A DNA stretch of 8,935 nt. Origin: Crenarchaeota archaeon SCGC AAA471-B05. Lineage in GTDB: Archaea > Thermoproteota > Thermoprotei > Gearchaeales > Gearchaeaceae. Under the pieces are notes generated by a model. The model saw only the letters and a list, made by a program, of their open reading frames with translations, did not search any database and was not told the origin of the DNA. Position 1 is the stretch's first letter; every line of letters starts with the position of its first letter. Of this stretch, positions 1-6,695 are shown piece after piece. A program made the translations under genes and the position numbers. The DNA is taken from the NCBI GenBank assembly GCA_000380705.1, contig AQYM01000033.1:53568-62502 (forward strand), written 5' to 3'.

Positions 1-1071
1 GCAATATTTGGGCAAACTGAAGGAATGCTAGGAGACGATTTGGATTTAAGAGAATTGCAAAAAATTGGCAAAGTTGGAAGGATAGATGTAGAATATGAAG
101 TTGTAGGAGGAAAAACCTATGGCACAATAATAATACCTACCAATTTGGATAAGCCTGAAGTGGCATTACTTTCTGCAGCTCTAGAAACAGTAGATAAAGT
201 TGGTCCTAATTATACTAAAATCGAATTAAAAGAAATTAAAGATTTAAGAGAAGAAAAAAGAAAAAGAATACTTGAAAGAGCAAAAGAAATACTTTTAAAA
301 TGGAAAGAAACCAAGGAAGTTGATTCTGAAGAATTGATTAAAACTTTACTCGAAAGTGTACGAGTTTCTCAAATAATAAGTTATGGAGAAGAAAAACTTC
401 CAGCAGGTCCTGAAGTTGATTCCTCCAACGAGATTATAATAGTAGAAGGTAGAGCCGATGTGGTTAATTTATTAAAGCATGGTTATAAAAATGTGATAGC
501 ATTGAATGGATCAAAAATTCCTCAAACGATAATTAATTTATCAAAAAAGAAAAAAACAATTGCTTTTGTCGATGGTGATAGGGCAGGCGACTTAATACTA
601 AAAGAATTATTGCAAGTAGCCAAAATAGATTATATCGCTAGAGCTCCTTTCGGTAAAGAAGTAGAACAATTGAATAGCAAGGAAATAGTTACTGCATTGG
701 CTAATAAAATACCTGCTTCGGATTATCTACACTCTTTAAAATCTTTAAAAAAGGTTGAACCTCAAATATCCGAATTGGTTAAATCGGTCATAGGCACAAT
801 GGAAGTTATAATGTTGGATGAAAATAATAATATAATTGAACGTTTTCCAATAAGAGATTTGATGGAAAAACTATCTAATGCACAAAAAGTTACAACTATA
901 ATATTGGATGGAATAATAACCCAAAGACTATTAGATTTAGCATTGGAAAAACAAGTAAAGAATGTTTACGGTTACAGGTTAGGTAACGTAACAAACATTC
1001 CTAAGGAAATATCTATATACTTGTTTAATGAACAGGGTATAATAACTCCTTATGAAGATAAACCTAAATAA
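1..1071 (+). CDS. dnaG: Archaeal DnaG (TOPRIM primase-like, exosome-associated), 5'-partial
   Basis: The reading frame is open from base 1 (residues AIFGQTEG before the first Met), so the gene starts outside the window and the Met at base 25 is internal. AIFGQTEG and LDLRELQKIGKVGRI are typical of the archaeal DnaG N-terminus; probably only a few tens of residues are missing. A TOPRIM domain follows: the acidic motif VEGRAD (codons near base 445) and DGDRAGD (near base 574) supply the metal-binding Glu and Asp residues. The visible 356 residues fit a protein of about 400. In archaea this family is a TOPRIM protein found in the RNA exosome, where it helps bind A-rich RNA; in Sulfolobus primase activity has also been reported. 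The last 20 bases overlap pelA, so the two are almost certainly co-transcribed. The promoter lies outside the window. Identification is firm; which role dominates cannot be read from the sequence. Confidence 0.96.
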   Translation, partial: AIFGQTEGMLGDDLDLRELQKIGKVGRIDVEYEVVGGKTYGTIIIPTNLDKPEVALLSAALETVDKVGPNYTKIELKEIKDLREEKRKRILERAKEILLKWKETKEVDSEELIKTLLESVRVSQIISYGEEKLPAGPEVDSSNEIIIVEGRADVVNLLKHGYKNVIALNGSKIPQTIINLSKKKKTIAFVDGDRAGDLILKELLQVAKIDYIARAPFGKEVEQLNSKEIVTALANKIPASDYLHSLKSLKKVEPQISELVKSVIGTMEVIMLDENNNIIERFPIRDLMEKLSNAQKVTTIILDGIITQRLLDLALEKQVKNVYGYRLGNVTNIPKEISIYLFNEQGIITPYEDKPK

Positions 1072-2101
1072 TAAAGATAATACTGCGACAATAACTCTTC
1101 AAAGTTTAAATGATCTTTTTAGTTTATACCTTCTTATAGAAAAAGGAGACGAATTATACGGCTATAGTTATAGACAAGAGAAATTTTCTACTAAAGAAGG
1201 AGAAAAAGTAAGAGGAGAAAAAAAGAGAATTTTTCTAGGTATAAAAGTAGAAAAAATTTATTTTCATAAATTTAGTAATGCATTAAGAGTTATAGGACCT
1301 ATAATAGAAAAACCTGATGACTTTGAAATCGAAGGGCATTTTCATTCCTTTGGTATAAAAGTAGGGGATACGATACTTTTAAAAAAGTCCAATTGGGATT
1401 CAGTAATAATAAAAAGCATACTAAAAAACATAAGTGAAGTTTATCCTGATACATTAATAGTAGCTATCGATTATGATGAAATAGCAATAGGAAAGTTGGA
1501 AAAATATGATTTAAAAATTCTTTATGAGAAAAAAGAAAACCTTGGGGGTAAAAGATATGAGAATGGTAAACTCAGCATCGAAAATTTTATTAAAAGAAAT
1601 TCTGTTATAGTGGTGGATTATATCAACAAGGTTAAGCCAAAAATTGTAATATTATATGGACCTTCTATATTTAAGGAGATTTTATACGAACAAATCAAAT
1701 CTATTGATATTAATATCTATAAGGTATCAGGTTCCTCAGGTGGTATTGAAGGTTTATACGAATCGCTAAGAAATGAGGAAGTTTTAAAAATATTAGCCCT
1801 AAATACAAATATTAATAATTTTTTCCTTTCCAATTTGATTCAAAAAGAGTATGAAAAATTAGCGATCGGGTTAGAAGAAATAAAAGAAATTTCAGTTTCA
1901 AATGCAATAGATAAGCTATTAATTTCTACTAAAATATTAAAAGAATCAGACCTAGAAAAACTAGATTTAATTAAGAATATAGCTGAGAATGTAAGTAAGC
2001 AAGGTGGTGAAATACATATAATATTTGAAGACAGTGAACTAGGAGAAATGCTAGAAAAATTGGGTAACATTGTAGCCATTCTGAGATATAAGTTGAAATA
2101 A
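1052..2101 (+). CDS. pelA: Pelota (Dom34) ribosome-rescue factor
   Basis: The 349-residue product matches archaeal Pelota in length and layout. An N-terminal Sm-like domain (about 1-125) contains FLGIKVEKIYFHKFSNALRV and GHFHSFGIKVGD. The central eRF1-like domain (about 130-255) has LIVAIDYDEIAIGKL, YGPSIFKE and SGGIEGLYE. The C-terminal domain (about 256-349) ends in the characteristic ELGEMLEKLGNIVAILRY. As in the family, there is no GGQ hydrolysis motif of release factor 1. Pelota enters the empty A site of stalled ribosomes and, with the archaeal EF-1 alpha and ABCE1, splits them (no-go decay). The start at 1052 aligns with the usual Pelota N-terminus, although it lies 20 bases inside dnaG; no clear Shine-Dalgarno sequence precedes it, so coupling to dnaG translation is likely. 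The gene ends 1 base before the protease gene. Confidence 0.95.
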   Translation: MKINLNNKDNTATITLQSLNDLFSLYLLIEKGDELYGYSYRQEKFSTKEGEKVRGEKKRIFLGIKVEKIYFHKFSNALRVIGPIIEKPDDFEIEGHFHSFGIKVGDTILLKKSNWDSVIIKSILKNISEVYPDTLIVAIDYDEIAIGKLEKYDLKILYEKKENLGGKRYENGKLSIENFIKRNSVIVVDYINKVKPKIVILYGPSIFKEILYEQIKSIDINIYKVSGSSGGIEGLYESLRNEEVLKILALNTNINNFFLSNLIQKEYEKLAIGLEEIKEISVSNAIDKLLISTKILKESDLEKLDLIKNIAENVSKQGGEIHIIFEDSELGEMLEKLGNIVAILRYKLK

Positions 2102-2102
2102 A

Positions 2103-3278
2103 ATGGATACAGCCATATTATTACTCGTAATAATTTTTATATGGGGTTTCTCCTATTTAATTTGGAACTTGAGATTTAAAAATAAAACTACCAAAATTGA
2201 TTTTCCTATCCCTTTTATTCTTTTAATTAAAACTCAGAGATTTAATAATTTTCTACACAAAGTAGGTAAAAAGCGTAAATTATTTTTCAGTGTAATCGGA
2301 GAACTTTCTGTAATGTATGGTATATCATTAATGTTATATGCTTTCTTTTTCTTTTTTAAGAATCTTTTAGGTTTCATATTTCCTAATCAAGTAGGCGAAG
2401 GTTCTCCAGTGATACCTTTAATTTTTGGTATTACTTTCACTCCTCCATTGGATCAGTTAATCATAATTCTTATAATTATAGTAATAGTAGTTGTTACACA
2501 TGAAATGTTCCATGGATTTTTGGCATCACATAGTAATATAAATATAAAATCAACAGGAACAGGTTTATTCTTTTTACTTCCTCTTGCATTCGTAGAATTG
2601 GACGATAAAGAACTGGAAAAAACGAATTCTAAGAATCGAATGAGAATATTTTGTGTAGGTTCTTTCATAAATTTTATAGAAGGGGTAATTTTTATCTTAT
2701 TATTAGTCCTCTTTCCTTTAATAATCTCCTTAGGTTATTCATCTGAGAGTGAAGGGGTAGTAATTTTTGGTATAAACCAAGATTCACCTGCAGAAAAAAT
2801 AGGTTTAAAAGTAGGTGATGCAATAGTGGCAATCAACGGTACCAAAATAAAAAATTATTACGAATTCTCAAACTATTTACATGACAAAAAACCAGGAATG
2901 GTACTTATATTAACAATAGAACGGAATCTCAAACAAGTTAATTATACTGTTATACTTGCAAAGCATCCATATGCAGAAAGGGGAATAATAGGTGTAAGTG
3001 CATTTGATTACCATAAACCTCGCTTTTCATTTTTACCATCGATTCTACCATTTTATATTTATTTATTTTTTGGCTGGGGTATTGTAATTTGCCTTAGCTT
3101 AGCAATTATAAACATGCTTCCTATCCCTATTTTTGATGGGGACAAATTAATTGGGGAACTTCTTTCCATTATAAAAAATAGAAACTTGAAAATATTAACC
3201 CATAATTCAATACGTTTACTTGCAACTTTTTTACTTCTTACAAATATATACTTTAGTATAATCAGAATTTATCTATGA
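2103..3278 (+). CDS. Site-2-type (M50) intramembrane metalloprotease with PDZ domain
   Basis: The protein has 391 residues and several hydrophobic segments (about 3-22, 66-93, 115-132, 151-164, 184-212, 310-337, 368-390), so it is an integral membrane protein. The zinc-binding motif is HEMFH at 133-137, at the end of a long Ile/Val-rich helix. The second M50 hallmark is N337-MLPIPIF-D345-G, supplying the third metal ligand. Between them (about 215-290) lies a PDZ domain with the signature SPAEKIGLKVGDAIVAING. This is the domain order of archaeal and eukaryotic-type S2P proteases, which cut within the membrane after a first cleavage has trimmed the substrate. The start codon is 1 base after the pelA stop, and the stop overlaps the next ATG as ATGA. 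No substrate (anti-sigma factor or membrane-tethered regulator) is recognisable nearby, so its target is unknown. Family assignment is strong. Confidence 0.92.
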   Translation: MDTAILLLVIIFIWGFSYLIWNLRFKNKTTKIDFPIPFILLIKTQRFNNFLHKVGKKRKLFFSVIGELSVMYGISLMLYAFFFFFKNLLGFIFPNQVGEGSPVIPLIFGITFTPPLDQLIIILIIIVIVVVTHEMFHGFLASHSNINIKSTGTGLFFLLPLAFVELDDKELEKTNSKNRMRIFCVGSFINFIEGVIFILLLVLFPLIISLGYSSESEGVVIFGINQDSPAEKIGLKVGDAIVAINGTKIKNYYEFSNYLHDKKPGMVLILTIERNLKQVNYTVILAKHPYAERGIIGVSAFDYHKPRFSFLPSILPFYIYLFFGWGIVICLSLAIINMLPIPIFDGDKLIGELLSIIKNRNLKILTHNSIRLLATFLLLTNIYFSIIRIYL

Positions 3279-4204
3279 GTAGTTGTAAGTATTGTCATAA
3301 CGAATATTTTTATTATAGAGCATATTCAGGAGAAAGATTATGTAAGTATCATTTTATAGAATCCTTAATAAATAAGGTAAGAGATACGATATCTAAAAAT
3401 AATTTATTCTCTTGGAACGATAAAATAATGGTTGCGGTTTCAGGCGGAAAAGATAGTTTAACTGCTTTACATATACTTCATAAAATAGAAAAGGATTTTC
3501 CAAATACAAAGATTTTTGCAGTTACAATAAATGAAGGTATAACGGGATATACAGAAAAAAGGGTTGAACATACAAAAAAGATATGTGATGAATTGAATGT
3601 TGACTATTATGTTTTTACTTATAAAGATATATATGGTTATAAATTGGAAGAAATAGTTAAAATAGCTAAAGATAAAGGAAGCAAATTGGAGCCTTGTTCA
3701 TATTGTGGTGTTCTTAGAAGAAAATTATTAAACATGGCTGCTAAAAAGTTAAATGCTACTAAAGTCGTAACGGGGCATAACTTGGATGATGAAGCCCAAA
3801 CTGTGCTAATGAATTTAATTAGAGGAGATATTGAAAGATTAATAAGGGGTTTTGCTCCAGTTGTTCCTAAAGAAGGTTTTATACCAAGGGTTAAACCTTT
3901 AAGATACATATATGAGGAAGAAATAATGATTTATGCTTTTTTGCATAATTTTCCTATGTTTGAAGTAGAATGTAAGTTTGTAAGTTTATCTATGCGTGAT
4001 TATATAAGAAAAATTTTAAATGAGTTGGAAAAAAACAAACCTGGAGCTAAATATATGTTAGTAAATTCTGCAGAAAAAATAGCAAGACAGCTTCTTAATA
4101 CATTGGAAGGTTTTAAAATAAACTATTGTAAAAGTTGTGGTGAACCTACTTCACAAGAAATTTGCAGAGCTTGTTTATTACTGGAAGATCTAAAAATAAT
4201 TTAG
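3275..4204 (+). CDS. tRNA 2-thiolation enzyme, TtuA/NcsA (CTU1) family
   Basis: This 309-residue protein shows the full layout of TtuA/Ncs6-type sulfur transferases. An N-terminal zinc finger has C4, C7, C23 and H26. The ATP-pyrophosphatase P-loop is SGGKDS at 56-61. GHNLDDEAQT (167-176) is the second signature. C141, C144 and C233 match the cysteines that hold a [4Fe-4S] cluster in characterised members. A C-terminal zinc finger has C285, C288, C297 and C300. Such enzymes adenylate a tRNA uridine C2 oxygen and replace it with sulfur supplied by a ubiquitin-like carrier: s2U34 for NcsA/Ncs6, m5s2U54 for TtuA. The sequence alone does not let me choose the target position, so no symbol is given. 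Its ATG overlaps the protease stop (ATGA). The stop lies only 20 bases from the 3' end of the convergent SRP RNA gene. Confidence 0.93.
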   Translation: MSSCKYCHNEYFYYRAYSGERLCKYHFIESLINKVRDTISKNNLFSWNDKIMVAVSGGKDSLTALHILHKIEKDFPNTKIFAVTINEGITGYTEKRVEHTKKICDELNVDYYVFTYKDIYGYKLEEIVKIAKDKGSKLEPCSYCGVLRRKLLNMAAKKLNATKVVTGHNLDDEAQTVLMNLIRGDIERLIRGFAPVVPKEGFIPRVKPLRYIYEEEIMIYAFLHNFPMFEVECKFVSLSMRDYIRKILNELEKNKPGAKYMLVNSAEKIARQLLNTLEGFKINYCKSCGEPTSQEICRACLLLEDLKII

Positions 4205-4224
4205 ATAAATTTAAGTTTTATTAT

Positions 4225-4538
4225 GGCGACGGCGCCCACATACCAACCCTTGGCATATATAGGACTTCCCAAACCTTCCATTCTGGCTTGTTACCTACGA
4301 ACGTCACCACCCTTTATTAGGGCTGCTCCCTTCCGGGCCTGACCCGGTTCTAAAGTTTAACCCCTTTACCCCTTCCTCCGAAGGGGCTAGGGGCTGTGGC
4401 GACCCCGTAGGCCAAGCCTTCATCACTTCCGGTTTGGGTTATCCTATATATGCCAAGAGCGGGTATGTGTTACTGGCCACCCGTATCGACCGTTTGGTTA
4501 CGAGGGAGGCCGAGCCCCTCAGCCCTACCGCCGTCGCC
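4225..4538 (-). ncRNA. ffs: SRP 7S RNA (archaeal type)
   Basis: The RNA is about 314 nt. The transcript begins GGCGACGGCG and ends CGCCGUCGCC, so the two ends pair as helix 1. The SRP core (helix 8) lies under 4321-4347: in transcript sense GUCAGGCCCGGAAGGGAGC, with a GGAA tetraloop closed by CCC/GGG, the SRP54-binding hairpin. The long helix 5 is visible as the inverted pair 4249-4264 and 4442-4457, a perfect 16-base match (CUUGGCAUAUAUAGGA with its complement). GGUGACG in the S domain fits helix 6, the SRP19 site. The RNA scaffolds SRP19 and SRP54 and directs ribosomes making membrane proteins to the translocon. It is far richer in GC than its surroundings, as expected for a structured RNA in a hyperthermophile. 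End positions are inferred from pairing and from the TATA spacing. Confidence 0.97.
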
Positions 4539-4560
4539 AAATAAAATAATTTAAAACTCT

Positions 4561-4568
4561 TATAAAAA
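4561..4568 (-). promoter_or_regulatory. TATA box of the SRP RNA gene
   Basis: On the minus strand the bases read TTTTTATA and are centred 26-27 bases upstream of the inferred SRP RNA 5' end (4538), the normal archaeal TATA position. The first five T are also the first T run downstream of tRNA-Ser. Confidence 0.75.
4564..4568 (-). terminator. T5 tract, likely terminator of tRNA-Ser
   Basis: After the tRNA-Ser discriminator base the minus strand reads TAAAAATTTTT. A short U run is enough for archaeal termination. It coincides with the SRP RNA TATA box, so termination and initiation would share the same bases. Read-through to give a joint tRNA-SRP precursor remains possible. Confidence 0.45.
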
Positions 4569-4574
4569 TTTTTA

Positions 4575-4659
4575 CGCCGGGAGTGGGATTTGAACCCACG
4601 CGGGGAAAATCCCCACAGGCTTAGCAAGCCTGCGCCTTACCAGGCTAGGCAATCCCGGC
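4575..4659 (-). tRNA. tRNA-Ser(GCU)
   Basis: The 85-nt RNA folds as a class II tRNA. The acceptor stem GCCGGGA pairs with UCCCGGC and is followed by discriminator G73, as serine tRNAs require. The anticodon arm is CAGGC-UUGCUAA-GCCUG, giving anticodon GCU (codons AGC/AGU). A long variable arm (GGGGA/UCCCC) and a T arm GUGGG-UUCAAAU-CCCAC follow. No intron is present, and CCA is not encoded. It lies 36 bases upstream of, and in tandem with, the SRP RNA gene. Confidence 0.97.
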
Positions 4660-4680
4660 ATCATCATTATTATTATTATT
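4660..4680. repeat. Trinucleotide run (ATC)2(ATT)5
   Basis: A simple trinucleotide repeat fills the start of the 46-base divergent spacer between tRNA-Ser and the PfkB kinase. It lies between the tRNA 5' end and its presumed TATA box, so a change in copy number would change promoter spacing. Confidence 0.8.
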
Positions 4681-4681
4681 A

Positions 4682-4689
4682 CTTTATTA
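4682..4689 (-). promoter_or_regulatory. Possible TATA box of tRNA-Ser
   Basis: TAATAAAG on the minus strand is centred 26-27 bases upstream of the tRNA 5' end, the same spacing as for the other two RNA genes here. The match to a Sulfolobus TATA consensus is only moderate. The same few bases lie about 20 bases upstream of the divergent kinase gene and may serve both directions. Confidence 0.4.
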
Positions 4690-4705
4690 CTATTAAAAAT
4701 TAAAT

Positions 4706-5671
4706 ATGATGATATATAATTACGTTGTAGTAGGTCTTGCCACTAAGGATATAATAATTATTAATTCAACTATTAAGAAATGTTTTGGCGGGACGGTAAC
4801 TTATGCTTCTATTCAAATAAAGAATCTAGGGGGAGATCCTTTAGTACTTTCTTATACAGGCGAAAGAGATTATTTCGAATACGTTTCATTTTTAAATTCT
4901 TTTAAAATTAATCATTTAATAAATAAATATAAAGGCAAAACTTTGACCTTTAAAAATATTTATAAAGGAAATCTTAGATTTCAAAATGTTTATAATTATA
5001 AGTTTATTCCCAAAATTTCTCTGAAAATTCCAATAAGTGGTAAGTGTTTGCATCTAGGACCTATTCTTCATGAGTTAGATTTTAGTAAAATTATTGAGGT
5101 TAGAAATAAATTTGATTTCATTGCAATAGATTTGCAAGGAATGTATAGGAGGGTATATAAAAATAAAATAAGAAAGAGAATGTGGAAGAGTTTCAAAACT
5201 TTAGCAAAATACTTTGACATAATTAAATCAGGTTTGGATGAACTATACAATGTTGTAAAATTAGAAGATTTCCTCTTAGATATTATGAAATTAAATAAAG
5301 TATTTATATTAACTTTAGGTGGAATGGGGAGTTTAATTATAAAGGGTAATGAATTTTACTTTATTCCTTCATTTAAACCAAGGAAAGTTGTTGATCCTAC
5401 TGGTGCAGGCGATTCTTATTTAGCTACTTTTCTATATTATAATTGTTTATTGAAATATGATATTATTGATTCTGCATTACTTGCTTCATGTGCTTCATCT
5501 TTTGTTGTTGAGGACTTTGGTCCCAATGGTATAGCTGGTGAAAAGGAATTAATTAGAAGATATAAGGAACAAAAAAGATCAGCTGAAATAGTTAATTTTG
5601 TCAGAATAAAAACTATAATAAACAACACATTAGCTGAACTTTTTAACTCTAAGGGGCTAGGCTTTAGTTGA
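4706..5671 (+). CDS. PfkB/ribokinase-family carbohydrate or nucleoside kinase
   Basis: The 321-residue protein has the PfkB fold signatures. The N-terminal Gly-Gly substrate region is CFGGTVTYASIQIKNLGG (26-43). ILTLGGMGSLIIKG (201-214) is the strand leading to the nucleotide site. The C-terminal signature is VVDPTGAGDSYLATFLYY (228-245), with the anion hole GAG and the catalytic base D236. The family transfers the gamma phosphate of ATP to a hydroxyl of a sugar, nucleoside or polyol; I cannot name the substrate, and it is not an obvious match to the Sulfolobus KDG kinase N-terminus. The start is ambiguous between adjacent ATG codons at 4706 and 4709. With only 46 bases to the divergent tRNA-Ser and no clear Shine-Dalgarno site, a leaderless or nearly leaderless mRNA is likely. 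The stop is 64 bases before the methyltransferase. Confidence 0.88.
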   Translation: MMIYNYVVVGLATKDIIIINSTIKKCFGGTVTYASIQIKNLGGDPLVLSYTGERDYFEYVSFLNSFKINHLINKYKGKTLTFKNIYKGNLRFQNVYNYKFIPKISLKIPISGKCLHLGPILHELDFSKIIEVRNKFDFIAIDLQGMYRRVYKNKIRKRMWKSFKTLAKYFDIIKSGLDELYNVVKLEDFLLDIMKLNKVFILTLGGMGSLIIKGNEFYFIPSFKPRKVVDPTGAGDSYLATFLYYNCLLKYDIIDSALLASCASSFVVEDFGPNGIAGEKELIRRYKEQKRSAEIVNFVRIKTIINNTLAELFNSKGLGFS

Positions 5672-5702
5672 CTGTATATTTACTAAATGGTATTTAACAA
5701 AG

Positions 5703-5710
5703 TTTTTAAA
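5703..5710 (+). promoter_or_regulatory. TATA box of the methyltransferase-SPOUT unit
   Basis: TTTTTAAA is preceded by the purine-rich AACAAAG, which suits a BRE. Its centre predicts transcription starting near 5733, giving a leader of about 0-4 bases before the ATG at 5736. It indicates that the methyltransferase is transcribed separately from the kinase upstream. Confidence 0.7.
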
Positions 5711-5735
5711 AAAGAACAAATATTCATAAGAATGT

Positions 5736-6695
5736 ATGCTAAAGGTTCTTGATTTATTCTGTGGTGCGGGAGGTTTTAGTTTGGGTTTCAAGCAAGCTAA
5801 TTATGAAATAGTTTGCGGTGTAGATAATTTTGAGCCTGTTTTAAGAACGTTTTCTTATAATTTTAGTTCTGCGCATGTAATATTGGAAGACATTAAAAAA
5901 ATAACCTATAAGAGAATAAAGGAAGAAGTAGGCGAAGTGGATGTTATAATCGGAGGTCCTCCATGCGAAGCATTTACTTTTGCAAGTGCCAAAATTCAAA
6001 AGGATCCGTTGGATAGACTTTACGTGGATCCAAGAGGTCAACTTTTATTGCATTTCATAAGATTGGTAGGAGATTTAAAACCCATATTTTTTGTAATGGA
6101 AAATGTTCGAGGAATATTAATAAGTCCGATTAAGGAAGCTATTTTAAGGGAATTTAAACGCATCGGTTATGAGAATATATATTTTAATGTGCTGCATGCA
6201 GAAGATTACGGAAATCCTTCTATTAGAACAAGGGTATTTATATCTAACTTAAAGATATTTCCTGAAAAATCTAAGGTTAAAAGAACGGTTTGGGATGCAA
6301 TTGGAGATTTGCCTAGTCCATATACAATTCATGATATACCTAATCATGATCCTGTACCTGTTTCTGAAAAAAAATTAATAAAAATCCTTAGGCTTAAAAG
6401 AGGCTCTTCTTTAATTAGCTTTTTAGGTGCGGACAATAAAATTAAAGAAAATTACATTAGGTTAAAGTTTAACCAAATAGCACCTACGGTTATGGGTAAA
6501 AGTAGATTCATTCATCCTGTTGAAAATAGAATATTAACTGTTAGAGAAAATGCCAGGCTAATGAGTTTCCCCGACCACTTTATATTCTTTGGTGGCAGGG
6601 AAATTCAATTTGATCAGGTTGGTGAGGCTGTACCTCCAATTTTAGCTAAGGCGATTGCTTTATATTGTTTAAAAGCCATAAAAGAATTAAAATGA
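5736..6695 (+). CDS. C5-cytosine methyltransferase (DNA-type, orphan)
   Basis: The 319-residue product has the ordered motifs of C5-cytosine methyltransferases. Motif I is DLFCGAGGFSLGF (6-18), the AdoMet site. Motif IV is GGPPCEAF (73-80) with nucleophile C77. Motif VI is ENV (122-124). Motif VIII is R164-T-R166. Motif IX is RILTVRENARLMSFPD (265-280) and motif X is QVGEAVPP (294-301). The gap between VIII and IX, the target recognition region, is short (about 95 residues), as in small enzymes such as M.HhaI. Two usual glutamines are altered: PCE for PCQ in motif IV, and Ser at 162 where Q precedes RxR in motif VIII. No restriction endonuclease lies beside it, so it is an orphan. It is paired by an ATGA overlap with a SPOUT-like gene, which leaves RNA as an alternative substrate. 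An out-of-frame ATG sits 4 bases before the start. Confidence 0.9.
   Translation: MLKVLDLFCGAGGFSLGFKQANYEIVCGVDNFEPVLRTFSYNFSSAHVILEDIKKITYKRIKEEVGEVDVIIGGPPCEAFTFASAKIQKDPLDRLYVDPRGQLLLHFIRLVGDLKPIFFVMENVRGILISPIKEAILREFKRIGYENIYFNVLHAEDYGNPSIRTRVFISNLKIFPEKSKVKRTVWDAIGDLPSPYTIHDIPNHDPVPVSEKKLIKILRLKRGSSLISFLGADNKIKENYIRLKFNQIAPTVMGKSRFIHPVENRILTVRENARLMSFPDHFIFFGGREIQFDQVGEAVPPILAKAIALYCLKAIKELK

Noticed and set aside
25..27. ATG as the start of dnaG
   Set aside because: The frame is open upstream and encodes the conserved AIFGQTEG segment, so this Met is internal.
1840..2079. Minus-strand ORF inside pelA, and similar antisense ORFs at 2453-2668, 3637-3909, 5068-5250, 5437-5628 and 5841-6041
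   Set aside because: All are antisense shadows of well-identified genes, with low-complexity or unrecognisable products and no promoters.
4439..4627. 62-aa minus-strand ORF
   Set aside because: It runs through the SRP RNA, its promoter and tRNA-Ser; the open frame is a by-product of GC-rich RNA genes.
6665..6691. Longer N-terminus for the SPOUT-like protein
   Set aside because: It lies inside the methyltransferase gene; the ATGA overlap at 6692 is the normal junction and fits the family's start better.
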